Of a stretch of DNA of 12,619 nucleotides, positions 6,608-12,619 are shown piece after piece; the stretch's first letter is position 1, and each line of letters starts with the position of its first letter. The position numbers and the translations under genes are program-made. Source of the DNA: Lachnospiraceae bacterium. GTDB taxonomy: Bacteria > Bacillota > Clostridia > Lachnospirales > Lachnospiraceae. Location of the stretch: the NCBI GenBank assembly GCA_024699395.1, contig JAILPU010000146.1, positions 1-12,619 of the forward strand. The letters run 5' to 3'. A model generated the notes under the pieces. That model did no database searches. It saw only the letters and a list, made by a program, of their open reading frames with translations, and was not told the origin of the DNA.

Positions 6608-7538
6608 TGTTTACGCAATCATAGAAGGTTCCGTGCATGGTGCAGCCGGCAGCTCTCACATGACCGCCTCCTCCAAAGTAGGAAGCAACCTTTGAAACAT
6701 CCACAATGCTTCTGCTTCTCAAACTGATCTTATATTCCATAAGACCTGTTTCATACATGAAAATAGCGCACTCCACGCCTTTTATATTTCTAAGCTGGTT
6801 TACTATTCCTTCGAGATCCGTTGTCTTTGCGCCGTAAAGCTTCATGATTTTATCAAAAAGGCAGCCCACAACGCACTTGCCGTCCATAAAACGTATGCTC
6901 TCCATAACAACCCTTCCGGCTATCTGGGTCTGCATATAGGTTTTTTCGTAAAAAGTTTCCTCGATTATGGAGGAAAACTCCACGCCGTACTCCATAAGTT
7001 CTGCCGCAACCCTTAAGGTATCGGGCGACGTATTGGAATACTGCATAACTCCCGTATCATGTATTATGCCTGTATATATGGAAGTTGCTATTTCCTTGTC
7101 CATATATTCTTTTTCAAGAAGGTAATAGAGCACCTCGCTGGCACTGCCGATATTGGGGTAAATTACATTTTTTATGCATGATCCCGAATTGCTGATATGA
7201 TGGTCTATATTTATGGTCTTTTTGGCCTTTTCTATATATTTTACGGAGTCTCCCGTTCTGTCCTTCTCACAGTCCAGAACAAAGAACACATCGAAGGGTT
7301 CCTCCTCGGGGAAATCTGTAATTATCTCGTCAAATCCCTTAAGGATTGCAAATATATCCCCGGGCTCCTGCAAAAACACCTTTACTTCGGCATTTTTATT
7401 TACTTTTTTCAAATATTCATACAGAGCGAGACAGCTTCCCACGCAGTCTCCGTCAGGTCTTATATGGCCTGTTATACCTATACGTCCGGCATTCTCACAC
7501 TCTTTTATGATATCAAGTTCGTTTTTAAGATTCATCAT
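6573..7538 (-). CDS. nrnA: DHH/DHHA1 phosphoesterase, NrnA-like nanoRNase/pAp phosphatase
   Basis: This DHH-family enzyme is expected to degrade very short RNA and/or dephosphorylate pAp, using Mn ions in the cytoplasm. Counting from the ATG at 7538 (321 residues), the metal-binding motifs are G-H-x-R-P-D-G-D (24-31), V-L-D (87-89), the diagnostic D-H-H (112-114) and G-I-I-H-D-T-G (157-163). The C-terminal DHHA1 domain ends with G-G-G-G-H-V-R-A-A-G (289-298), which binds the substrate phosphate. Start choice: the frame extends to a TTG at 7565, but that codon lies inside the terminator stem. GGGGG at 7544-7548 lies 5 nt before ATG 7538 and 8 nt before ATG 7535, and either may be used. Synteny between rbfA and truB agrees with NrnA. 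The specific substrate is inferred from the family. Confidence 0.93.
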   Translation of the reverse strand: MMNLKNELDIIKECENAGRIGITGHIRPDGDCVGSCLALYEYLKKVNKNAEVKVFLQEPGDIFAILKGFDEIITDFPEEEPFDVFFVLDCEKDRTGDSVKYIEKAKKTINIDHHISNSGSCIKNVIYPNIGSASEVLYYLLEKEYMDKEIATSIYTGIIHDTGVMQYSNTSPDTLRVAAELMEYGVEFSSIIEETFYEKTYMQTQIAGRVVMESIRFMDGKCVVGCLFDKIMKLYGAKTTDLEGIVNQLRNIKGVECAIFMYETGLMEYKISLRSRSIVDVSKVASYFGGGGHVRAAGCTMHGTFYDCVNNLSERIAEQMK

Positions 7539-7561
7539 ATTGTCCCCCTTTTCAAAAATTG

Positions 7562-7591
7562 ACAAAAAGCCTCATTGCTGAGGCTTTTTGT
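7562..7591 (-). terminator. Perfect 13-bp hairpin after rbfA (intrinsic terminator or attenuator)
   Basis: ACAAAAAGCCTCA (7562-7574) and TGAGGCTTTTTGT (7579-7591) are exact inverted repeats around a 4-nt loop. Read on the minus strand, the 3' arm ends in a T5 run, then GTCA and a second T5 run. This is the form of an intrinsic terminator. It starts 4 nt after the rbfA stop codon and ends 23 nt before the nrnA start. The A/T-rich outer stem makes it nearly symmetric, so it could also act on the plus strand. Whether it stops all transcription or only part of it cannot be told from sequence. Confidence 0.75.
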
Positions 7592-7595
7592 AACT

Positions 7596-7982
7596 CTATT
7601 CCTGATGGTCTGTTACTCTTTTTTCATTGTCTGCCTGTATGACCTGATCGATCATGTGAGACATATTTACACCGTATTCTATGGACTGATCCATAACAAA
7701 GGTGATTTCCGGAGTGTTCCTAAGATTCAGCTTGGAGGCAAGTTCATGCCTTATATATCCCGCTGCGCTGTTAAGGCCAAGCAAAGTATTTTTTCTCACA
7801 TGCTCATCTCCGAGAACGCTTATGTACGCTTTGCAGCTCTTAAGATCCGGCGCCACTTCCACGCACACCACACTCACAAGTTTTCCCACTCTGGGATCCT
7901 TGATCTCACCTCTTATTATTTCTGCCAGAACACGCTGTACTTCAGTATTTACCCTTGTATTTTTTACACTGTTCTTACGCAT
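7596..7982 (-). CDS. rbfA: Ribosome-binding factor A
   Basis: RbfA is a small KH-like protein that binds the 30S subunit during late 16S rRNA processing and cold adaptation. The 128-residue sequence has the usual N-terminus (R-x-x-R/N-x-x-x-x-Q-R-V-L-A-E-I-I), then the conserved K-D-P-R-V segment (28-32), V-S-V-V-x-V-E-V, A-Y-I-S-V-L-G and the helix R-H-E-L-A-S-K-L-N-L-R-N-T-P-E-I-T-F. The length is typical. The ATG follows the infB stop by 10 nt. The infB stop codon sits within the sequence AGGTAAGGAA, which probably serves as the ribosome site, so translation is likely coupled. A strong hairpin lies 4 nt beyond the stop codon. Confidence 0.97.
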   Translation of the reverse strand: MRKNSVKNTRVNTEVQRVLAEIIRGEIKDPRVGKLVSVVCVEVAPDLKSCKAYISVLGDEHVRKNTLLGLNSAAGYIRHELASKLNLRNTPEITFVMDQSIEYGVNMSHMIDQVIQADNEKRVTDHQE

Positions 7983-7992
7983 TTTTATTTCC

Positions 7993-10779
7993 TTACCTGG
8001 GAACCTCCACCATGATATATGCTTCTACCTGGTCAAGCTCCTGAATCTTGTCAAAGCCGTCAAATACGAGACCGCACTCGAAACCTGCTTTAACTTCCTT
8101 AACGTCATCCTTAAATCTCTTCAGTGAAGCAAGATCGCCCTCGAATATCACATCGCCCTCACGGGTTATGCGCACTTTGCAGCCTCTCTTGAATTCACCG
8201 TCAAGCACATAGGAACCTGCGATATTTCCGATAGCTGAAGCCTTGAAAATCTGACGAATTTCCGCATGACCGATAACCTTCTCCTCGTAAACGGGATCCA
8301 GCATACCCTTCATGGCTGCCTCCACATCCTCTATAGCCTGATAGATGACCTTGTAAAGTCTTACATCAACGCCCTCTCTCTCTGCAGTGGTCTTGGCAGT
8401 TGCGTCAACACGCACATTAAATCCTATGATAATCGCATTGGAAGCACTGGCAAGAGTTACGTCGGACTCATTTATGGCACCTACGCCGCCGTGGATGCAC
8501 TTAACAACAATCTCCTCGTTGGAAAGCTTAACAAGTGAATTTTTCACAGCTTCCACACTACCCTGAACGTCAGCCTTGACAATAAGATTAAGCTCCTTTA
8601 AGTTGCCTTCCTTGATCTGTGAGAAAAGATCGTCCAGAGACATCTTGGACTTGGTCTCTTCCAGCTTCTTCTCCTTGTTCTGGGTAAGATATGTATCTGC
8701 AAAGCTCTTTGCAATCTTATCGGTATCGTGAGCAAGGAATACCTCACCTGCGCTGGGCACATCGCTGAGACCGAGAATCTCCACAGGAGTGGAAGGACCG
8801 GCTTCCTTAACTCTTCTTCCCTTGTCATCAATCATAGCTCTCACTTTACCGTGAGCAGCTCCCGCAGATATAAAGTCTCCCACACGAAGGGTTCCCTTCT
8901 GAACCAGAACGGTTGCCACAGGACCTCTTCCCTTATCAGGCTCAGCCTCGATAACAAGACCTCTTGCCTTTCTGTTGGGATTAGCTTTTAACTCAAGAAT
9001 ATCTGCTGTAAGTAAAATCATATCGAGAAGGTTCTCAATTCCTTCTCCGCTCTTTGCGGAAACAGGTGCGAATACTGTGCTTCCGCCCCAGTCCTCAGCC
9101 ACAAGACCATACTCTGTAAGTTCCTGTTTAACTCTCTCAATGTTGGCAGAGGGCTTATCTATTTTGTTTACCGCAACTATAATCTCAATGCCTGCAGCTT
9201 TTGCATGGTTGATAGCCTCAACAGTCTGAGGCATTACACCGTCATCGGCTGCCACCACAAGGATAGCGATATCGGTGGAGTTGGCACCTCTCATACGCAT
9301 TGCAGTAAATGCTTCATGTCCGGGAGTATCAAGGAATGTAATCTTACGATCCTTGGCGTTAACGGTATAAGCGCCGATATGCTGTGTGATACCGCCTGCC
9401 TCCTTATCGATCACATTCGTCTTACGGATGGCATCAAGGAGTGATGTCTTACCGTGATCGACATGACCCATAACACAGATTACGGGAGGTCTGGAAACAA
9501 GGTTTGTGGGATTCTCCTCCTCTTCCTTAAGCATTTCTTCTATAATGTCAACCTTAACTTCCTTCTCACAGAGGATATCGTAATCCATAACGATATTCTC
9601 CGCATCCTCATAGGAAATCTCCTGGTTTACGGTAACAACTTTTCCCTCAAGGAAAAGCTTCTTGATGATTACCGCAGGCTGCATCTTAATCTTGTCTGCA
9701 AGATCTTTTATTGTGATAGTGTCGGGAAGTGAAATTACCTTGATAACTTCCTCAACCACTTCTTCCTTCTTCTTGTCGGGCTTTATAAATCTGCCGGGTT
9801 TATTCTTAACGTTTTCCTCATTCTCGTATATAAGATCCTTTTTGGACTTCTTGGAATCCTTCTCCTGAGAGAAACGTCTGTCATCACGCTTCTTGCCCTC
9901 ATCCTTGGCAGGTGCGCTCTGAGGGAAATCTCTTCCGGGCTTCTGGTCTCTTGAAGGAGCCTGAGGCTTTGAGAAGTTTGTGGGTCTCTGACCTCTGTTA
10001 TCCGACTGAGCTCCTTGATTGAAAGGCTTTCTGCCCTGATTATTATTGTTGTTGTTAGAATTTCCGCCGTTATTGTCTCTTCTGAAATCAGGCTTCCTGT
10101 TGTTATTGGCAGGTCTTGCCTGATTATTATCGGTGGAAGGAGTTCTCTGTGCTGTATTTTCCTGTCTGTTTACAGGCACATTCTCCTTTACCTGTGTATT
10201 CTCGTTTGTATTTACTGCGGGCTTTGTTTCCGAAGGTTTCTTGGTATGATTATTATTTTTGGAGGGCACCATCTGCACACTGGGCGTAGGTGAAGGCGGT
10301 GTTAAAGGCTTGATGGGGCGCACGGGGGCCTGAGGTCTTGCATTGTTGTTATTATTGCCGAAGCCACCCCTGTTTGGTGTATTGTTTCCCTGATTGGGAC
10401 GTCCCTTTGAAGCATTCTGACTCTGCTGGGGTCTGTTATTGCTTACGATTATGATCTTCTTTTTCTTGGGAGCCTGGTTCTTGTCCGCTTCAGGCTGAAC
10501 ACTCTTAGCCTCTTTTTCCTTAGCTTTCTCTGCGGGCTTTTCTGCCGGTGCTGCCACAGTCTTTTCTGCAGGCGCCGGTGCAGACTTTACTTCTTCTTTT
10601 TTGGTCTCAGCGCCATTCTTTGCGGCGCCGAAAGCTTTTCTTACCATATCCGCAGCATCTTCTTCCACAGAACTCTGTGCAGCTTTGGCTTCTATGCCCT
10701 TCTCCTTAAGAAATCCCAAAACATCCTTGCTCTGGATATCAAGCTCCTTTGCAAGCTCAAATACTTTAATCTTCGCCAT
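7993..10779 (-). CDS. infB: Translation initiation factor IF2
   Basis: IF2 is the GTPase that places fMet-tRNA on the 30S subunit and promotes subunit joining. The 928-residue product starts with an IF2_N helical domain (about 1-50, [12 protein letters not shown]). A disordered Ala/Lys/Pro region follows and then an Asn/Gln/Pro/Arg-rich stretch (about 110-340) with poly-Asn runs. A second IF2_N-like domain lies at about 345-400. The G domain is complete: GHVDHGKT (438-445), GGITQHIG (462-469), DTPGHE (484-489), NKID (538-541) and SAK (574-576). Domains II, III and the fMet-tRNA-binding C-terminal domain follow to residue 928. It is longer than B. subtilis IF2 (716 residues), and the extra length is mostly low-complexity sequence. 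The ATG has GGAGGAAATAA upstream. It overlaps ylxQ by 14 nt and precedes rbfA by 10 nt. Confidence 0.98.
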   Translation of the reverse strand: MAKIKVFELAKELDIQSKDVLGFLKEKGIEAKAAQSSVEEDAADMVRKAFGAAKNGAETKKEEVKSAPAPAEKTVAAPAEKPAEKAKEKEAKSVQPEADKNQAPKKKKIIIVSNNRPQQSQNASKGRPNQGNNTPNRGGFGNNNNNARPQAPVRPIKPLTPPSPTPSVQMVPSKNNNHTKKPSETKPAVNTNENTQVKENVPVNRQENTAQRTPSTDNNQARPANNNRKPDFRRDNNGGNSNNNNNNQGRKPFNQGAQSDNRGQRPTNFSKPQAPSRDQKPGRDFPQSAPAKDEGKKRDDRRFSQEKDSKKSKKDLIYENEENVKNKPGRFIKPDKKKEEVVEEVIKVISLPDTITIKDLADKIKMQPAVIIKKLFLEGKVVTVNQEISYEDAENIVMDYDILCEKEVKVDIIEEMLKEEEENPTNLVSRPPVICVMGHVDHGKTSLLDAIRKTNVIDKEAGGITQHIGAYTVNAKDRKITFLDTPGHEAFTAMRMRGANSTDIAILVVAADDGVMPQTVEAINHAKAAGIEIIVAVNKIDKPSANIERVKQELTEYGLVAEDWGGSTVFAPVSAKSGEGIENLLDMILLTADILELKANPNRKARGLVIEAEPDKGRGPVATVLVQKGTLRVGDFISAGAAHGKVRAMIDDKGRRVKEAGPSTPVEILGLSDVPSAGEVFLAHDTDKIAKSFADTYLTQNKEKKLEETKSKMSLDDLFSQIKEGNLKELNLIVKADVQGSVEAVKNSLVKLSNEEIVVKCIHGGVGAINESDVTLASASNAIIIGFNVRVDATAKTTAEREGVDVRLYKVIYQAIEDVEAAMKGMLDPVYEEKVIGHAEIRQIFKASAIGNIAGSYVLDGEFKRGCKVRITREGDVIFEGDLASLKRFKDDVKEVKAGFECGLVFDGFDKIQELDQVEAYIMVEVPR

Positions 10780-11116
10780 TTATTTCCTCCGTTTTCTGCC
10801 CTATAAAACTCTCTTTCGGAAGCTGTTTAACGATTGCTTCCGCCAATCCTTCGTCGCATATGGCAACCGACGATCTGTCGGCTCTGCCTATCGCATGTCC
10901 CAACTCTTCTTTGGAACCAAATTGTGCCATGGGAACTTCATAGTAATAGCATTTTCTTTCAAACTGATCCATGGTATTGGCCGATGAATCCTTGGCCACT
11001 ATAACAAGAAAGGCCTTCCCGCACTTGACAGCGTCAAGAGTCTGGAATTCACCGCTCACAAGTCTTTTTGCCCTCATTGCCAAACCTAATAATGAAAAAA
11101 CCTTATTCTGTGTCAA
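10766..11116 (-). CDS. ylxQ: YlxQ, L7Ae-type ribosomal/RNA-binding protein
   Basis: The product resembles the L7Ae/L30e/S12e/Gadd45 family, whose Firmicute members bind kink-turn RNA. The N-terminus [12 protein letters not shown] and the following L-V-S-G-E are typical of YlxQ, as is the central segment ending in V-I-V-A-K-D. Start choice: the longest frame opens with GTG at 11158, without a visible ribosome site and with a 56-nt overlap into ylxR. I prefer TTG at 11116. AGAGGAG at 11127-11133 lies 10 nt upstream of it, and it gives a 116-residue protein close to the family's usual length of about 100. Relative to B. subtilis it carries a short acidic C-terminal extension. It overlaps infB by 14 nt. 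The family is clear; the start is inferred. Confidence 0.88.
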   Translation of the reverse strand: MTQNKVFSLLGLAMRAKRLVSGEFQTLDAVKCGKAFLVIVAKDSSANTMDQFERKCYYYEVPMAQFGSKEELGHAIGRADRSSVAICDEGLAEAIVKQLPKESFIGQKTEEINGED

Positions 11117-11375
11117 TTCCGGCAAACTCCTCTCTGATCCTGTTGTAAGCTTCCTCACTCACGGAAGACTTGAAGGATCTCTCAAGGCCTTTGTTTTTAA
11201 ACGCCTTGGCAAGACAGTCCGAATTTTTACAAATATATGCGCCACGTCCGTTGGCTCTGCCTGTGGTATCTGGAAAAATTTCTCCTTCGGGAGTCTTAAC
11301 AATCCTCACAAGGCTTTTTTTATCCTTCATCTCTCCACAGCCAACACAGGCGCGAAGTGTTATCTTCTTAGCCAT
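11103..11375 (-). CDS. ylxR: YlxR/RnpM family RNA-binding protein (DUF448)
   Basis: This 90-residue protein matches the YlxR (DUF448) family. It begins with an R-A-C-V-G-C segment (C10, C13), contains the signature G-R-G-A-Y (43-47) and has a second cysteine pair (C49, C54), followed by a lysine-rich helical end. The family is a small RNA-binding fold encoded between nusA and infB. The B. subtilis member has been reported to bind RNase P RNA and modulate its activity (name RnpM). That role is carried over from the family and is not shown here. The start ATG has a strong GGAGGAG site. Its 3' end overlaps the proposed ylxQ start by 14 nt, consistent with translational coupling. Confidence 0.95.
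   Translation of the reverse strand: MAKKITLRACVGCGEMKDKKSLVRIVKTPEGEIFPDTTGRANGRGAYICKNSDCLAKAFKNKGLERSFKSSVSEEAYNRIREEFAGIDTE
11127..11133 (-). promoter_or_regulatory. Ribosome binding site deciding the ylxQ TTG start
   Basis: AGAGGAG on the minus strand, inside the 3' end of ylxR. The GGAG core ends 10 nt before the TTG codon at 11116. No comparable purine-rich site precedes the alternative GTG at 11158. A second in-frame TTG at 11125 lies too close to this site to be used with it. Confidence 0.55.
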
Positions 11376-11393
11376 TTCTCCTCCGAGGAAGAT

Positions 11394-12545
11394 TTATTCC
11401 TGTGTTTCCTCAGCCTGCTCTTCTCCCTCTACAGCCTCGTCGAACTCATCGTAATCCTCATAATCTTCATCCATGTAGTCTTCGAATCTGAATCCGGGAG
11501 TATCTTTAGCCTGGGTCTCTGATTTTATATCAATCTTATAACCTGTAAGTCTTGCAGCAAGACGGGCATTCTGTCCCTCCTTACCGATGGCAAGGGAAAG
11601 CTGATAATCGGGAACAACAACCTTTGCTGTCTTCTCATCGGGATCCGCAAATACAGTTACAATCTTTGCAGGTGAAAGTGCATTCTGGATAAAGTTTCCG
11701 GGGTTCTCATCCCAGTTTACTATATCGATTTTTTCACCCTTAAGTTCCTCTACTATCGCATTTACTCTGGCGCCGTTCATACCAACGCATGCTCCTACAG
11801 CATCCACATTCTCGTCATTGCTGTATACAGCTATCTTGGAACGGCTTCCCGCCTCACGGGCAATACTCTTTATTTCAACTGTTCCGTCCTTAATCTCGGT
11901 AACCTCAGACTCGAAAAGTCTCTTTACAAGGTCGTGATGTGAACGGCTTACTGTGATTCTTGCGCCCTTTGTGGTGTTCTTAACTTCAACCACATAAACC
12001 TTTATTCTCTCTGTAGGCTTAAATACCTCGCCCTTAACCTGCTCTGTCTCGGGAAGGGTAGCATCTGCTTTTCCCAGATTAATGCTGATGTTCTTACCCA
12101 CATATCTCTGAACGATACCGGTAACCACATCCTTTTCCTTCTCATGATACTGATTGTATACGGAGCTTCTCTCTTCTTCTCTGATTTTCTGAAGAATAAC
12201 ATTCTTTGCGTTCTGGGTTGCGATACGTCCGAACTCCTTGGAATGGATGGGGACATTGATTACATCTCCCACTTTTGCCTTCTTGGATACGTCCTTGGCA
12301 GCATCGAGAGTTATCTGTGTGCACTCATCGGTTATGTCTTCTGCAGTCTCAACCACCTCGCGCTCGGCATAAAGCTTGAAATCAAAGTTATCTCTGTCAA
12401 TCTCCACTTTGATGTTGTCTGTTTTGCCGAAATGGTTCTTGCAGGCGGTAAGCAATGAGTTCTCGATGGCATCGAAAAGCGTATCCTTGCTTATCTCCTT
12501 CTCTTTCTCCAAAATGTCCAAAGCTTCCATTAATTCCTTGTTCAT
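11394..12545 (-). CDS. nusA: Transcription termination/antitermination factor NusA
   Basis: NusA is a cytoplasmic RNA polymerase-associated protein that controls pausing, intrinsic termination and antitermination. The 383-residue product has the Firmicute layout: an N-terminal polymerase-binding domain (about 1-125), an S1 RNA-binding domain (about 138-201), KH1 with a G-M-N-G loop (255-258) and KH2 with a G-K-E-G loop (321-324). The segment IAREAGSRSKIAV (about 228-240) is highly conserved in the family. It lacks the two acidic repeats of E. coli NusA, as expected for Firmicutes, but ends in a short very acidic tail (about 354-383, rich in D, E and Y). The start ATG is preceded by AGGAGA at good spacing. 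It follows rimP by 33 nt and precedes ylxR by 18 nt, so cotranscription is likely. In this operon NusA often helps set its own expression, but the leader lies outside the window. Confidence 0.97.
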   Translation of the reverse strand: MNKELMEALDILEKEKEISKDTLFDAIENSLLTACKNHFGKTDNIKVEIDRDNFDFKLYAEREVVETAEDITDECTQITLDAAKDVSKKAKVGDVINVPIHSKEFGRIATQNAKNVILQKIREEERSSVYNQYHEKEKDVVTGIVQRYVGKNISINLGKADATLPETEQVKGEVFKPTERIKVYVVEVKNTTKGARITVSRSHHDLVKRLFESEVTEIKDGTVEIKSIAREAGSRSKIAVYSNDENVDAVGACVGMNGARVNAIVEELKGEKIDIVNWDENPGNFIQNALSPAKIVTVFADPDEKTAKVVVPDYQLSLAIGKEGQNARLAARLTGYKIDIKSETQAKDTPGFRFEDYMDEDYEDYDEFDEAVEGEEQAEETQE

Positions 12546-12578
12546 GGTCTTCTCCTGTTTCTTTGATTAAGGTTGTGT

Positions 12579-12619
12579 TTACAGATCAAGAGCAAGTCTG
12601 ATCTGGGCTATATCCTGTC
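12579..12619 (-). CDS. rimP: RimP ribosome maturation factor, C-terminal end only (partial)
   Basis: The reverse strand entering the window reads Q-D-I-A-Q-I-R-L-A-L-D-L followed by TAA. This resembles the usual C-terminus of RimP, a cytoplasmic factor for 30S subunit maturation whose last strand often ends in an I/V-R-L-A-like motif. RimP is also the expected gene immediately upstream of nusA in Firmicutes. Only 12 full codons and the stop are visible; the rest lies beyond the right edge. The stop is 33 nt before the nusA start. The call rests on a short peptide plus synteny, so it is likely but not certain. Confidence 0.8.
   Translation of the reverse strand, partial: QDIAQIRLALDL

Noticed and set aside
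7539..7565. TTG start of nrnA at 7565
   Set aside because: The codon lies inside the hairpin stem and lacks a ribosome site. Two ATGs just downstream have a GGGGG site.
7542..7566. Promoter (TTGTCA / CAATAT) before nrnA
   Set aside because: The -10-like box overlaps the nrnA start codon, so transcripts would begin inside the gene.

Overview
The window looks like chromosomal DNA of an anaerobic Firmicute, most likely a Lachnospiraceae member of the Butyrivibrio/Roseburia kind. Three things suggest this: the gene order rimP-nusA-ylxR-ylxQ-infB-rbfA-nrnA-truB-ribF, strong AGGAGG-type ribosome binding sites, and a large secreted carbohydrate esterase with Pro/Thr linkers and DUF4214-type repeats. 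The genus is inferred, not proven. Every supported gene is on the minus strand, so the window reads from its right end to its left end.

Right part (12619 to 7593): the classic transcription/translation operon. It has the last codons of rimP (ribosome maturation), nusA (elongation, termination and antitermination factor), ylxR/rnpM (RNA-binding, RNase P modulator family), ylxQ (L7Ae-type RNA-binding protein), infB (initiation factor IF2 with a very long Asn/Pro-rich N-terminal region) and rbfA (30S maturation). Genes are 10-33 nt apart or overlap. The ylxR/ylxQ pair (with a TTG start) and the ylxQ/infB pair each overlap by 14 nt.

Middle (7592 to 4484): a perfect 13-bp hairpin follows rbfA. 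Then come nrnA (DHH-family nanoRNase/pAp phosphatase), a 183-nt spacer with degenerate copies of the 3' end of nrnA, truB (tRNA pseudouridine-55 synthase) and ribF (riboflavin kinase/FAD synthetase).

Left part (4437 to 169): two secreted proteins that do not belong to the housekeeping set. One is an SH3b-SH3b-NlpC/P60 peptidoglycan hydrolase. The other is a 1063-residue modular CE2-like acetyl esterase with a DOMON/CBM9-like N-terminus, a second beta-sandwich module, three Pro/Thr linkers and four C-terminal DUF4214-type repeats. The last 168 bases (1-168) hold no gene, only two inverted repeats that may form the 3' end of the transcript.

Most of the window is ordinary conserved genome. The parts worth a second look are the esterase architecture, the repeat array between nrnA and truB, the rbfA/nrnA hairpin and the inverted repeats at the left end. 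I see no phage, insertion sequence, CRISPR array, tRNA or rRNA.
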